Assembly: GCA_037127315.1 (NCBI GenBank)
Contig: JBBBDQ010001271.1
Location: forward strand, 2,521,001-2,585,000
Source: Ascarosepion bandense
Lineage: Eukaryota > Mollusca > Cephalopoda > Sepiida > Sepiidae
DNA length: 64,000 nucleotides
Direction: 5' to 3'
Shown: positions 1 to 10,854 of the stretch, one piece after another
Layout of the letters: each line of letters opens with the position of its first letter
How positions within the stretch are numbered: the stretch's first letter is position 1
Program-made: the position numbers and the translations under genes
Notes under the pieces: model-generated
Databases searched by the model: none
What the model saw: only the letters and a program-made list of their open reading frames with translations
Told to the model about the DNA's origin: nothing

Positions 1-275
1 TTACCCAAAGAGTTGTGATCAGTGGTGAACAAAAAGCTTAAAGAGTTAAATAGAGATAACCAAGACATCCAGAATTGGCATGACTCATGAAACGAGAACA
101 ACTTACTCCAATGATCAAAATAAAGAGTTCAGTTTAAAATTCCAATCACTAGAAGAAGCTCAGAGCGTACAATATCCAAAATGTCATGAATATGGCAACA
201 AAGATGAGGACAACATTCCAGATAATGTAAATAATGTAAAAAATGTATCCTACTTTACAAGATATAGCCTTGTTC
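1..275 (+). repeat. Dispersed gag-like repeat, copy 1, cut by window edge
   Basis: This stretch matches both arms of the palindrome near 38 kb, sharing blocks such as aaagagttgtga, gtggtgaac/gggtgaac and aaagatgaggacaa. Translated from position 80 it gives YPKCHEYGNKDEDN at 173-214. That has the spacing of a CX2CX4HX4C zinc knuckle, with only the second cysteine kept (Y, C, N, N at the four ligand positions). A decayed gag-type nucleocapsid is therefore a reasonable but weak inference. No intact reading frame remains. Confidence 0.45.
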
Positions 276-1179
276 TGGTGTTTTTAAAGAAAGGAATCAA
301 GGTTAAAGACATGATTTATGATTCATATGTACAGCTTTCCTGAGGCTGTGTATATTTATCAAAGGATGTATCATTCAAAAAAAGGATTAAACTACCTTAT
401 ATTCATCATTAATTCAGATCATTACCATAGGGTTAACTTATCATTAAATTACTTCAATATTAAAAATATTATTATACTGAAAATGAGATTATTTAAGAGA
501 ATGTAACTGCAAAAGACTGCATTTGATACTCATGTTGATATTTACTGTTTCTTTACCTTTTTTTTTTTAATAAAATAGCAGAAGTGTTTATGCAGTAATC
601 TAAGCCAAAAGATGCTAATACTGAAGACCAGATATCTTTATCTTAGATATCATGCTGTCAGCCCAAAGGCATTTCTATAAAGTATTTCAATAACCGAAGC
701 TAAAATAGGAAACTGAAATACACGTCTTATTATTTTGTCATCTTCTGGTTCATCAAAATTCTTCTTACATTATTTAATATTTTTCACTTCTCTTTACTTC
801 ATGCCTTGGCATGATTTTCAAGATTGCAAAATAGATGATATTTGTTATTATTCAAAAAGAATGAAATAATTTCCCAAAATCAACATCCATATTTTATTAA
901 ACATTTCATGCATTTAAAAATACATGATTTTTGTCAATCTTGGACCTCTGTGCCCCCCGCTCCCCAATAATAACAGTGTATCAAAAAGACTGCATTTTCC
1001 TTGACACCACAGTTATTTTAACTACCTGCAATTGTTGTCAATGTTTATTGTTTCAAAAATCAATGATTACAAATTTAATAAAACCTAAACATATGATTAA
1101 AGTGAATTCATACATTGTTTTGTTTTTGAGAATTTATAACAAAAAAGATTGCTAATCTTTTTAAAATTTTTTTGTTTTT
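276..1179. other. AT-rich stretch, nothing recognised
   Basis: Only short chance reading frames and T or A runs are present. No motif of the element families seen elsewhere was found. Confidence 0.4.
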
Positions 1180-1325
1180 TTACACTCATTTTACCCCAAG
1201 CAAGGCTTTACTGCCACTGGTGTTCAGGGGTTTATATAAGAGATGAGTGATGAAAAAGTGTAAAAAGTTACGGGGGAGTCAGAGAATGGATAAGAGAAAG
1301 ATGAGAACACTGATATGAAGAGAGT
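1180..1325 (-). mobile_element. LINE lineage 1, 3' end fragment
   Basis: Read on the minus strand this ends in the lineage-1 3' signature: accactgg, ggcagtaaagccttgcttggg and a gtaaaa tail. The same signature is seen at 22850-22890. No coding sequence remains. Positions 1326-1594 hold no recognised feature. Confidence 0.55.
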
Positions 1326-1594
1326 TGTATGAGATTAAAGATTAAAGATTGTTTTACTTCTTTTGACATTATCTGTGGACAAAAAAAATATTAATGAAGC
1401 TTATGAATTATTCTTAGATTAAAAAACATTCTGATTTACTTAAGCTATGCTTTGTTATTTAATTTCACAAAAACAAGTAATTTAAAAAAAAATACCATGT
1501 CCCCTCATGACATAGGTGATCATAAATATATACTGATATGCATTTAGAAATTCTAGATGAAATACAAAAAATAAATCTGCAATATTATTGTTCC

Positions 1595-1942
1595 TGACAT
1601 AGCATCTCATCTTCAGTCACTTTCTCACCACTGTAACATTGCTTCCTTGTGCCATTTCTATAAATATTTTCATGGTAATTGTTCTGATCAACTTACCTCT
1701 TTGGTACCTAGACTCTATTAATATAAGCACAATACTAGATTGACAGCAATGTCTCATCATTTTACAGTTGAAATGGCTACATGTAAACATATGTTCTGTG
1801 CTAAACAGTTTCTTCTCTAACACTTCTCACTTGGAACTCTCCTCCAAATTCTTGTTTTCTAGTTAACTTTGATTTTGAAACATTTAAATGCAATGTTTAT
1901 CATCATCTTCTTCTTGTTCTTTTCTTGTTCTCTCTCCTTAAT
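1595..1942 (+). pseudogene. LINE lineage 1 reverse transcriptase, C-terminal relic
   Basis: Broken reading frames follow the C-terminal domain of the 21332-22687 element. They contain sequence equivalent to HFLTTVTLLPCAISINIFMVI, that is, the degraded form of the SLCxFYKYFHGN block, then sequence equivalent to SFFSNTSHLELSS near the end. Several frame changes are needed, so it is dead. The plus-strand SINE fragment at 1943 follows directly, which suggests the SINE inserted here or that the LINE tail was lost. Confidence 0.6.
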
Positions 1943-2050
1943 AAGAGGATGTGCATTTCTGGTGCAGTGGATATTGACTTGGAATGAGAAATTAGGGAGC
2001 TGAATTTAAATTCAAGTTAAATTCCTTGTATTTACAATACCTCATCTTAC
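1943..2050 (+). repeat. tRNA-like SINE fragment
   Basis: It contains ctggtgcagtggatattgac, an A-box-like segment shared with the SINEs at 59190 and 60470. This is followed by gagctgaatttaaattc, a decayed B-box region. It represents the middle of the SINE family seen complete at 17806-18105. The following 2051-2349 is AT-rich with nothing recognised. Confidence 0.55.
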
Positions 2051-2349
2051 AAATGTAGGCAAATATTGTAGGATAAATGCGTACAGTTGATGAATCATGC
2101 ATCTAATATAATAAACGTTGAGCAGAGTAGTATTAATATATTTTATCAAAATTTAATAGTGTCTTTGTAAAATATCAATTTCTGATACTTTACTTTTTTA
2201 AAAATTGTATATCAAAACTCCAAAAGTTAGAGATTGTAGATTAAAGCCCAAAACATAACAAATATGTCATTCTGGGCCTCTTTTTTCTTCTTTTTTAAAA
2301 AAATAAATCATTTTCTCTCAAACAAGATAGGAATGCCATTAGTATACAG

Positions 2350-2625
2350 AAGAATACAGGGAGTGAAAGTGAGAGAAAAGACTGAGTATAAGAAGCATTG
2401 AGGATGAACAAAAAAATGAACAAGATTCAGAAAGATAGATGGTGACTGCATTTTAATCTTTGAAGGTTGTAGTTATCAGGGAATCAAGTAAACAGAAGGG
2501 AGTTCTACAAGTGGGAAGTATGAGAAAAGAAACTGTTAGAGTAGAAGTGGCTGTTGACTTTAACTATATCAGCAGTAAATAAGTCAGACCTATTCACATG
2601 GATGAGAAATCAGAGAAAAAAGCTC
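2350..2625 (-). mobile_element. LINE lineage 1, 3' region fragment
   Basis: On the minus strand it matches the 3' part of lineage 1. Shared blocks are gagttctacaagtgggaagt (the WNSLP region in reverse), gcattttaatctttgaagg, and the purine-rich run seen also at 17620-17760 and 44330-44510. No open frame survives. Confidence 0.5.
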
Positions 2626-3042
2626 TAATAACCAAATTTATAAAAAAATAATGAAGACTTGTGGGTTAGGGATCAACAGATAAAAAAGAACTTTAATACA
2701 CTATCAAAGCAAAGATGAACCAACCATAGTTTATTGATATGATCATAATGATTATTTCCATTATTAATGAGAGCTTGAATATATTTAAAATAATATAAAA
2801 TATGAATTTCTTATTGTGATTATCCAAGAGACCAGTTGGTGAAGGCAGATAAATAAATATTTAATACATACTCATATCTGAACTTGTGACTAGCTGTTAA
2901 GTAAGATCAACTAATGATTTGATTTCAGGTGGAAATTCTGTCTCCAAGTGAGTCTATGGAATAAAAAGTCTGGCTGGTTGATTAGCTACAAAATCTACTA
3001 TGTCCATGCAGCTTTTGGCTTACCAAAAATTGTAATCATACA

Positions 3043-3047
<5 letters not shown>

Positions 3048-3089
<42 letters not shown>
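3048..3089. repeat. (TA)n microsatellite
   Basis: An uninterrupted TA run of about 42 bases. The neighbouring 2626-3047 and 3090-3516 carry nothing recognised. Confidence 0.95.
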
Positions 3090-3090
<1 letters not shown>

Positions 3091-3516
3091 GATTTCAGTT
3101 CAATGTAACATGATTACAAGAAATCACTGACAAATATTCAATATTTTATCTCTTTTCAACAAATCCATTTAAAGAAAATAGTAATTACAGGGAATTTGCC
3201 TGTTGTCCAGTTCACACTCCTTCTGAGTTTGTGGAACAGGACTAGAGATTTATCCCTTGTTTCTTGTTTAGGATTGGGTTTCTGGTTCCTTCTAAACTCT
3301 ACTCCTACTTTATACTTCTAATAATACATTCATTCACTAATTAAATCTTGACATCTACAAGTCTAGAATTAGTTGTCATCATTCCAGTATAGATCAAGAA
3401 TTTAACTTCTTGCTTTTTCTTACACTAATATAACTTCACACAGTAACCCTCTACCTTGAGTGTCCCTTAGGTCTTGTACTGTGAACATTAGCAAAAAATT
3501 GTTGACCTCAGTGTGT

Positions 3517-3517
3517 A

Positions 3518-3552
<35 letters not shown>

Positions 3553-3577
3553 GTATGTATGAGTGTGTGTGTGTATG
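3517..3577. repeat. Compound CT/AT/GT microsatellite
   Basis: Successive short blocks of CT, AT, GTAT and GT units. The following 3578-3958 is unremarkable AT-rich sequence. Confidence 0.9.
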
Positions 3578-3958
3578 CATGTTCAGTTTTATAAAATTTA
3601 ACAGGTTGCCAATGATGGCATGTAGTTTCATGTAGCAATGTTTATTTAGAATGAAGTATATATTTGCTTTATTGATTTGTTGAAATTGAAAAACTAATTA
3701 ATCCAAATTTAAAAGATCTTAAAGGCAAAAGGACTCAAAAATGTTTCCTTTACAACAGTTAGAACTGTATCCTAATAAGAAAAGATTTTTCAAATACCAA
3801 CAAAAGACTTAAAAAAACAGTCCCAATATTATCATTTGACAGGTTGATAAAACCTATATACATAGCAGCAAAGGAGGATGAAAAGCAGATAAAATACATC
3901 AGATAATTTTTGAAATTATTATTTTACCATGTTTGGCTGATAAATTATGATCAGATAA

Positions 3959-4035
3959 AATTATTCTACTGATGTTGCTGGTAAAACATGCTAAAGTAAA
4001 AAAAAAATCAAAATTGTCTTATATATTTAACATAC

Positions 4036-4072
<37 letters not shown>

Positions 4073-4199
4073 ACAAATATATATATATTTAACATACATG
4101 AGGGCTGATGAAAAAAAGTATTGAAATTATTCTACTGATGTTGCTGGTAAAACATGCTAAAGTAAAAAAAATCAAAATTGTCTTATATATTTAACATAC

Positions 4200-4250
<51 letters not shown>

Positions 4251-4286
4251 ACATACATGAGGGCTGATGAAAAAAAAGTATTGAAA
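3959..4286. repeat. Two-copy tandem duplication, about 166 bp, with TA core
   Basis: The block starting ttattctactgatgttgctg occurs at 3961 and again at 4127. Each copy runs through a TA tract into gagggctgatgaaaaaaag. The copies differ mainly in the length of the TA tract and in an extra TA-rich segment in copy 1. This is a local tandem duplication of a unit that contains a microsatellite. Confidence 0.85.
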
Positions 4287-5114
4287 ACTGTGAGGAAGAA
4301 TGTGATAATTAAGTGTATATGCACAACAAAGTTCAAGGTCAATCTGTGCCAAGCGTTTTCACTCTGTGTTCTTTAGCTCTGTTACCATAGTGACAGTTCT
4401 AATAGTTTTTTTATTAGACCTTGTTTGTGTATATATATATATAGGCCCCCTCATTAAGGTTGATAATGGATCTAGCATCATCTTATGTTTATAACTGTCA
4501 AGACATTTGTTATAAAATAGTGTTTGGCACAAATATTCTTTCATCCATTTTCTCCTTTTTTTGAATGACAAAATAGTAGACATGTTAATTATGGATTTTC
4601 CAAGTATTCACACACCTACTCTGTTAGTATGTGCTGTACTCCAGAGATATCTTTATGAAGATTCTTGACAAGAAAACTGAAATATAGATTCAAACATTTC
4701 CCAAGAAGATTAGTAATAAGTGTATTGACTTTAATTTTTATAATACATCCCACCACAAGGGAATCTTTTAGGGACCTATTTTTTCTTAGGTAAGTTCAGG
4801 AGTAAAATGAAAATGTTCCAGAAAAAGGAAGTGAAGAATAATGCATTCTTTGAAAACCTGGCTTATATTACAAATTTGTTAATACCTGGCTAATGTATCT
4901 GACATTTTCAGCTGACAAATATACTGACCGTAATCTTTGAACATTACTTGGTGACAAACTCTTTATAATTGGAAGATGTGAGTAATATTTTCAACATAAT
5001 TTTAATCAAATTTTAATCACACTCATGTTGTATTTAAAACCTTACTTTATATTTACCTCTGTTGTTAGTGAAATACTACAAATAGTGATATGTATTATTT
5101 TTCACAGTTCCTGC
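4287..5114. other. AT-rich stretch, nothing recognised
   Basis: A 74-codon minus-strand frame at 4359-4583 has no recognisable motif and ends in TA-repeat-encoded residues. A short TA run lies at 4430-4443. No gene is supported. Confidence 0.4.
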
Positions 5115-5306
5115 CTATGCAATTCTCTTTTGTTTATTTGTTTCTCTGATAGCTACAACCTCTAAAAATTCAAATGCAATGCCAATTGCCATCTTTTATC
5201 TTCTAGAATTCCATTCATCTTTTATCCTTTCTTCAATACCCTCTGTACCCAGTCATTTTTCACACTTGCACACTATGCTTGGGAAGAAATGATTAAAAAA
5301 AAAAGC
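5115..5306 (+). mobile_element. LINE lineage 1, 3' end fragment
   Basis: The order of blocks matches the lineage-1 3' end: tctgatagctacaacctc (the DNYNL codons), aaatgcaatgccaattgcc, pyrimidine-rich 3' UTR, gcttgggaagaaatgatt, then an A-run. It is a 5'-truncated copy. Confidence 0.6.
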
Positions 5307-5324
5307 TGTTACAAATAAAATAAT

Positions 5325-5495
5325 CTAATGTCAATTATTAATTCTGTCTTCTTAATTCTTGTTCTTTTATCGTTCTCTCTCCTTAAAAGTGTCTTTTTCT
5401 CTCTATCCTATTCACTAACATTGAATAATATGTTGCATCTTAGTGGCTTTATTTCTTTGCTTAAGGAGAAAATGATTGAACAAAATAACAAGGAA
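5325..5495 (+). mobile_element. Second LINE lineage 1, 3' end fragment
   Basis: A second, independent copy of the same 3' UTR follows the previous one: ttctctctccttaa, then catcttagtggctttatt and gcttaaggagaaaatgattg. Its position just after the A-tail of the first copy suggests successive insertions. Positions 5496-5925 are AT-rich without recognised content. Confidence 0.55.
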
Positions 5496-5925
5496 AATGC
5501 AAGTTTTTAAATTTTCATGGATTATTTTATTTTGAGCAAACCAAAAAACAGGATGACAGGCAAAATCGACTGATGAGTTTGAATTTAAAAATTATTTATA
5601 ATAAACAATATAAAAAATGTCTATTGTGAAAATGTTTTGCATTTATACTGATTAAAATTTAAGTAATCAAAATTGACAATTGTTAACTATAATAAAGCAC
5701 TAAGAAAAATAGTGAATATTTCACAATATGGTGATTAAAATATTGAAAAAAATTAATAATCTATTTCTTAAATTGAATTTAAGCAGATTTGATAAAAATA
5801 AATTGATGGAATTCACTCAAAGCTGATAAGGCATGAGTATCTTGATTGCGCTTACAGAAACAAGATGTTCTTAGTAATTAAATGATAAAAGAAAATACTT
5901 CTCTTATTTTGAGGAAGACAATTTT

Positions 5926-6510
5926 TCTTTAATAGGTTGTCTACTCCATTTTGCACATTTATAAATCTACCATTTGTCTGTGCACTGAATACTGTTGCCA
6001 TATCTGCTGAGGATTTCCTGCTTTTCATTTTGAGGTACTTAACAAAATCCAAAGGAAGATCTGCAATGTTAGCAGTTCAACTTCAGTCATTTTCTCACTA
6101 CTATAACCTAGCTTCCCTCTGTGTTTTCTATAAATATTTTCATGGCAACTGCTGACAAGCATTTTTTTTTTTTTTTGGTGCCCCATCTACATGAATTTAA
6201 GTGTGCTACTAGAGAGGCATCTAGGCCCACATTTTTACCATTGAAAAAGTTAAATGCAACTACCAGTTCTACTTGAATAGTTTATTTTCTCACACTTTCA
6301 GCATGTGGAACTCTTTTCTGTTTACTTGCTTCCTGATAACTACAATCTCCAAAAATTGAAAAGTAATATCAATTGCTATCTTCTTTCTTCTTGAATCCCT
6401 TTAATCTTTTTCCTTTCTTCAATACCCACTGTACCTAGTCTTTTCTCTCACTGTAATCTTATATGAACTAGTGGAGGTTTTATCTCGCTTGGGGTTAAAT
6501 AATTAAAAAA
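5926..6510 (+). pseudogene. LINE lineage 1 reverse transcriptase C-terminus and 3' end, relic
   Basis: Frames at 5937-6155 and beyond give FCTFINLPFVCALNTVAISA, SFSHYYNLASLCVFYKYFHG and, further on, the TRSHSFTV and SFFSRASRLWNSLP regions in decayed form. The order matches the C-terminal third of the 21332-22687 protein. A T-run at 6162-6175 interrupts it. The 3' end is tcgcttggggttaaataatt at about 6483-6502. Frameshifts make it inactive. Confidence 0.7.
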
Positions 6511-6589
6511 TTTAAAAAAGGTGATTTTACAGATAAATGTTGAGAGTAACTTTGACTGTACATCTGAAACATGAGGAAGTTTTTAGAAA

Positions 6590-6715
6590 AATAGGAATAA
6601 AGAGGACATGTACTTAGGATCACAAAAAGACAGCTGAAATTTTTTTTAGGACCCATAATGATGAAAGTGGGCTTGGAGAATTTCTGTTCACCGGACATGC
6701 TGAAGACAAAAGAAA
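6590..6715 (+). mobile_element. RTE-like LINE fragment
   Basis: The blocks acttaggatcacaaaaagac, agctgaaattttttttagga and gggcttggagaatttctg match the RKRQLKFLGHVMRKEGLENL coding region of the other RTE copies in the same order. It is a short internal piece. Positions 6716-7079 have nothing recognised. Confidence 0.6.
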
Positions 6716-7079
6716 AAAGGAAAAACAGCATGTAACACACCTGCTTGTGCAGATGGATGTCAGAATATGGATGGGAGGCTAAATAGGGATAAACAGTATA
6801 GGAATCGCTTGGGTTGGTGGGGGTTGCAGCATATCAAATCATAAGGGTTATTTAATGCTGCAATCTAAATTTGAAAATTCAAACTTTATAATTAATTCAT
6901 GAGAATGACATAATTTCATGGTTAAATTCTAATTACTGAGCTGTGTCATGTTTTTTTTACCAAATATTCTTACAAAATCAACCAAGGAATGAAAACATTT
7001 TTCCTTACAAAAAATGATATTAATCAAAGCAAATTGTTTTTTTTTTTATTTAAAAAAAAAAATGCAATACATGCCATGT

Positions 7080-7450
7080 CTTCCATTTTTAATATAAAAT
7101 GATGTAAGGATCGTAATTTTCCTATAAAAATGTATTGTTACTAATTTTTTAGAAACATGTATTTCTGGTATTTTTACTATAAAAATGCATGTTCATGCTT
7201 TCCTAGTATTCCTAGTACATTTAAGGGTTCAGTATTTGCTCATAGTTGGGATCCTAGCAGGTGCTACCACCCCGTATCAGACCTGGAAACAACAGTAATT
7301 AAGAGGTGGTTCCATGCGCCTGAAAACCTATAATCTCCTGATCAAATGCTTTGCCACCAGATGCAGTTTATCATCATACCCAAGACTTATAAGAAGTAGG
7401 GGAGAGCTATGACTGCCAAGGTCCTGAAGAAAAAAGGTACATAAAAGAAG
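7080..7450 (+). repeat. Dispersed repeat X, copy 1, with RTE-like 3' end
   Basis: The block with attaagaggtggttccatgc and accagatgcagtttatcatc is shared, in the same order and orientation, with 20780-21150. Both are preceded by short ctataaaaatgtatt-type repeats. This copy ends in ggagagctatgactgccaag then cataaaagaagaa, the 3' end of the RTE-like LINE. That is what is expected of a SINE that uses RTE machinery, although a chance fusion with an RTE fragment is possible. Confidence 0.6.
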
Positions 7451-7524
7451 AATTATTTTTGTTGTTTTAATCACTACATTTCAGTCATTATGCTCTTCAA
7501 CAATTTTCAGGTGATGTCAAAAAT

Positions 7525-8165
7525 TTAAATTCTTCTATGTGCCTTGTCCTTTCAGGACATAGGCGATCATGGCTTTCCACGTCTCCCTCTTAGCACACTT
7601 TCTCCTGTTACACCACGCAACCCTTGTTCTGTCATCCACCTGCTCAAGCCCTTTGAATATGTTATCCACTGCTTTCCCCTGTCTTTTTCTTTCTATCTGG
7701 CCTGCTAGTATCAGGTTCTCCAAGCCCTCCTTCCTCACTACATGTCTCAGGAACTTTAGCTGTCTCTTCCTGATGTTCAATATTAATTTCCTTTTAGTTT
7801 CCATCTTTCCAAAACCTCATCATTGCTCACATGCTCAACCCATGATATCTACAGCATCCTTCTGCAGAACCACATTTCAATTGCTTCAAGTATTTCTTTC
7901 ATCTTTGTTGAGATTGTCCTGCATTCACTGCCATATTGAAGAACTGACATCACATAGCAATCCAATACACTTTTCTTTGTTTCTAGTGAAATTTTCCTGT
8001 CTCTTAATACTCTACACAGCTTCTGGAATACGTCCTTCACCATACCAATTTGCCTTCGGATCTCTATGTCACACTTTCCTTCTTCTGTTAGAACATTTCT
8101 CAGGTAAATGAAAAAATTTGCAGTAACAGTCAAACTTATATAACTTGGGTGACAGAGAAATAAAA
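7525..8165 (-). pseudogene. RTE-like LINE, C-terminal domain and 3' end, relic
   Basis: The minus-strand frame 8133-7849 encodes the end of the reverse transcriptase: LTEEGKCDIEIRRQIGMVKD then YGSECRTI and EMWFCRRML. A second frame, 7804-7535, continues with RKRQLKFLRHVVRKEGLENL and ends MIAYVLKGQGT. The two frames are offset, so at least one frameshift separates them. The 3' end is the lineage signature ggacaaggcacatagaag. It is 5'-truncated with no catalytic motif present. The opposite-strand 180-codon frame here is only its shadow. Confidence 0.85.
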
Positions 8166-9132
8166 AGATTGTTCAGTAAAAAAAATAAAAAATGAAAAAT
8201 GTCAAATACAGTATAGATCTAAGGAAGGCTAGAAAGTCAATTGACCTTGATGGTGGGATCAAAACATAAAAGTGAGCAGAGAAGCTCAAATAATTCATTC
8301 AATAATCTTCTTGAACAAGCTATCAGACAAAGATGCACAATTTTAATTTTCTTTCCTTCTGAAAACTCAAGACAAAAGAGAAAATCTTTTACATGAAACT
8401 TTGCACAGGTAAAGTCAGGGAGATATTTTTTTTTTAAATTCAAATTTTCTCACATGTGTAATGGCATCAGAATCACCTTTAACTGCAGATACCATGAAAG
8501 AAAATGATTACAGTGATTATTGTCAACATGATTAATTTCAAAACAGCTAACCAGACTAATCCAAAACCAGCAGTTTTTTTTGTGCCATGATGTAACATGA
8601 TACAACTCATGATTGGAATAATGTGCATTTACAATCAATAAGTCAATCTAAATTTTATGATGCATTGTATGCCAGATATGATTCGTCGTGAAATCCCAGC
8701 ATTTCCTCCCCTCACTTCCACCTGCAATATGCAACACTGGAAGGTGACTCATGTCAAATGATGCCCCTTCCAATGTCAGCTTTTGTGCTTCAACATCACG
8801 TTTTGTTATAATTCAGAGAAACAGTAATTGGGGAGAAAAAAACGAAAATCAAACTTAGAAATAATGGAGACTCTCTCAGTGCCAACAGAAGAAATATTCA
8901 AGGACAATTTAAAGGAAAGGCGGAAATTAGATTTAGATATCAGATAAAATAACCTGTAGAGCAGTAAAAAAATTTAAAAGGATATTATTCATATTTCAAT
9001 AACATATATGAAAGACATAAAAACTATTAGAAATAAATATTAACTACTGTTAAAAATAGTCTTAAATTCAACAAACATTGTGTGTGTGTGCGTGTAAGTT
9101 TCATTAAAAACAACAGACAAGATGCTGTAGTT
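8166..9132. other. AT-rich stretch, nothing recognised
   Basis: A less AT-rich patch at about 8680-8820 has no motif or frame I can identify. A short GT run lies at 9080-9092. Confidence 0.35.
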
Positions 9133-9372
9133 AAGTTTTTTTATATAATTTTTCATGTAGTCTTATAATTTTTTTCTTTCCAGTATATAAATTACATAAA
9201 AATTGTCTGAATGTTTTATTCAACCAAGTAAAAGTAAAACAAAATTTACCCTTGATAATGACTAAAAGTATAGCCAAAAGCACTTGGATAAATAAAACAT
9301 ACAGACAATTTTTATGTAATTTATGAAAAGAAAAAAATTATAAGAGCACATGAAAAATTATATAAAAATCTT
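9133..9372. repeat. Inverted repeat, Penelope-terminus-like
   Basis: The left arm (9133-9229) and right arm (9282-9372) are near reverse complements: for example attacataaaaattgtctg on the left and cagacaatttttatgtaat on the right. The roughly 52-base loop contains cttgataatgactaaaagta then tagccaaaagc. The loop and right arm recur at 62030-62160. Arms facing each other are typical of Penelope-like termini, but no protein is attached here. Confidence 0.6.
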
Positions 9373-9448
9373 AACAGCAGCACCTTGTCATTTTCAAGAA
9401 AACTTGCATGGAACAAAGAATGTTGTTTATATACAAGGTTATATATAT

Positions 9449-9960
9449 ACTAGCAGTATAACCCGGTATTGCTTGGGTGTAATGAAAGCTTTAAAACTAA
9501 TCCATGGTCCTGGAGCTCAGATTAAAGAATATTTGTGTGAAGTTTGATGAGAATCGGATAAAAATTGTGGATTTGTATAAAGGACATACAGACAGATAAA
9601 CAGACACACACACAAACATCTTGCCTTATCTATATATATATATATATATATATATATTATCAATTTTCTGCACTATTGTAAGAACTGAAATTTTGAAACT
9701 TCTGAATATCGTTTCTTATATCTTTGTCTATGAGTGTATCAAATTTGATCGAAATCAGACCATTCCTTCTATAACCCGATTTTTTCGATTATCGATTTTC
9801 AATATTTATTGGAGGGTACCTTGACACAAAACCTAGCTAAGAACACTTACAGATGCCTATAATACAACTGTGTAAATTTTCAAGAAAATCAGTTCAGCCG
9901 TTTTGGAGTCTATAGGTAACGGATACACACACACACACAAAGTTCCATTTATAAATAAGT
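9449..9960 (+). repeat. Degenerate interspersed repeat
   Basis: It opens with actagcagtataacccggta and ttgcttgggtg, and includes aatcagttcagccgttttgg and short CA-rich runs before a final TA-rich flank. This phrase pattern is common in invertebrate interspersed repeats. I cannot assign the class with certainty. A TA run lies inside at 9629-9658. Confidence 0.45.
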
Positions 9961-10012
9961 TTAGATATACATATATATACAAAGAAAGATTTGTACCCAC
10001 AGAAAGAACTAA

Positions 10013-10812
10013 TTGCTTTGAACAAAATGGATGTCATTATAATAATCTAACCTGAGGAACCTTTTGGCCAACGCTTTTCAAAGGCTTACATTGGCTTTAT
10101 TATGAATTGTAAATAGAGGACAAAAACAGTTACGTGCTGTTTTTCAAACTAGACCTGTGTTTCCTTCCTTTACTAAAGACAGGTTATCATATTTTTGCAG
10201 GAATTCTGTTGTTTATAAATTTAAATGCCACTGCAATGCAGTTTACATAAGATGAACCAATCTTCGGTTGGAGACGCGGGTTTCACAGCACGTCCCTGCA
10301 AATATTTGTTCGGGTAGCCCTCAGCAATCTATAAAAACAACTCAGGCCATTCTAGAGTCAGCTATTGGTCAACACTTGCTAGACAATCAAGTATGTTCTT
10401 CTCATTATGAGGACACATGGTTTTCTGTCCTGCACAGTGCTTGCTCAGCACATCACTTACGTATTTTAGAAGTTGTTGGTCTCAAAATCCATCAACCGAG
10501 CCTGTGTAGGCAGAAAGAGCAATTTATTCGCTCCCACAATTACTGGAGGGTTTATGAGTGTTACAGTTTTTTTTATTTTATCACTCTTATGGAATTGTGT
10601 GTTTATACCCCACTTACATTTTAATTATTTGATTAAAATTTACTTTTAGATGAGCTCCATCTTTCTCCCCGTTTTTGTAAGTTAAGCTTTTGTTGTTCTC
10701 CTTTGTCCTGTATTTACAATTCATAATAAAGCCAATGTAAGCCTTTGAAAAGTGTTGACTAAAAGGTTCTTCAGGTTAGCTTAATATAATGACGTCCATT
10801 TTGTTCAAAGCA
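10013..10812 (+). mobile_element. Penelope-like element remnant with inverted terminal arms
   Basis: About 115-base arms at 10013-10127 and 10700-10812 are reverse complements: ttgctttgaacaaaatgg at the left, ccattttgttcaaagcaa at the right, and caaaggcttacattggcttt inside both. Between them lies a GIY-YIG-type coding block. Penelope-like elements combine a reverse transcriptase with a C-terminal GIY-YIG nuclease and often carry rearranged terminal repeats. Here only the C-terminal part is left. Confidence 0.7.
10190..10555 (+). pseudogene. GIY-YIG endonuclease domain of a Penelope-like element, broken
   Basis: The plus frame reads VVYKFKCHCNAVYI, then an in-frame TGA, then TNLRLETRVSQHVPA, ESAIGQHLLDN, HYEDTWFSVLHSA and LCRQKEQF. 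The order and spacing are those of the nuclease at the C-terminus of Penelope-like proteins, which nicks target DNA to prime reverse transcription. The usual G-R pair after YI is replaced by R-stop, as expected from two transitions in a GGACGA context. The reverse transcriptase part is missing upstream, so the copy is dead. Confidence 0.75.
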
Positions 10813-10854
10813 ATATATATGTATATATATTGAATATAATTTTTTTGCTTCTTG

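Noticed and set aside
4104..4130. Hammerhead-like gggctgatga...ttgaaa at 4104 and 4264
   Set aside because: CTGATGA and GAAA are present by sequence, but the intervening bases form no real stem and there is no GTC at a sensible distance.
7569..8111. 180-codon plus-strand open frame
   Set aside because: It is antisense to the RTE-like C-terminal domain, which has recognisable motifs on the minus strand. The plus frame has none.
10013..10127. Hammerhead in the Penelope arm (CTGAGGA)
   Set aside because: The CUGANGA form is present, but both arms lack GAAA at the required place, so the core is incomplete.
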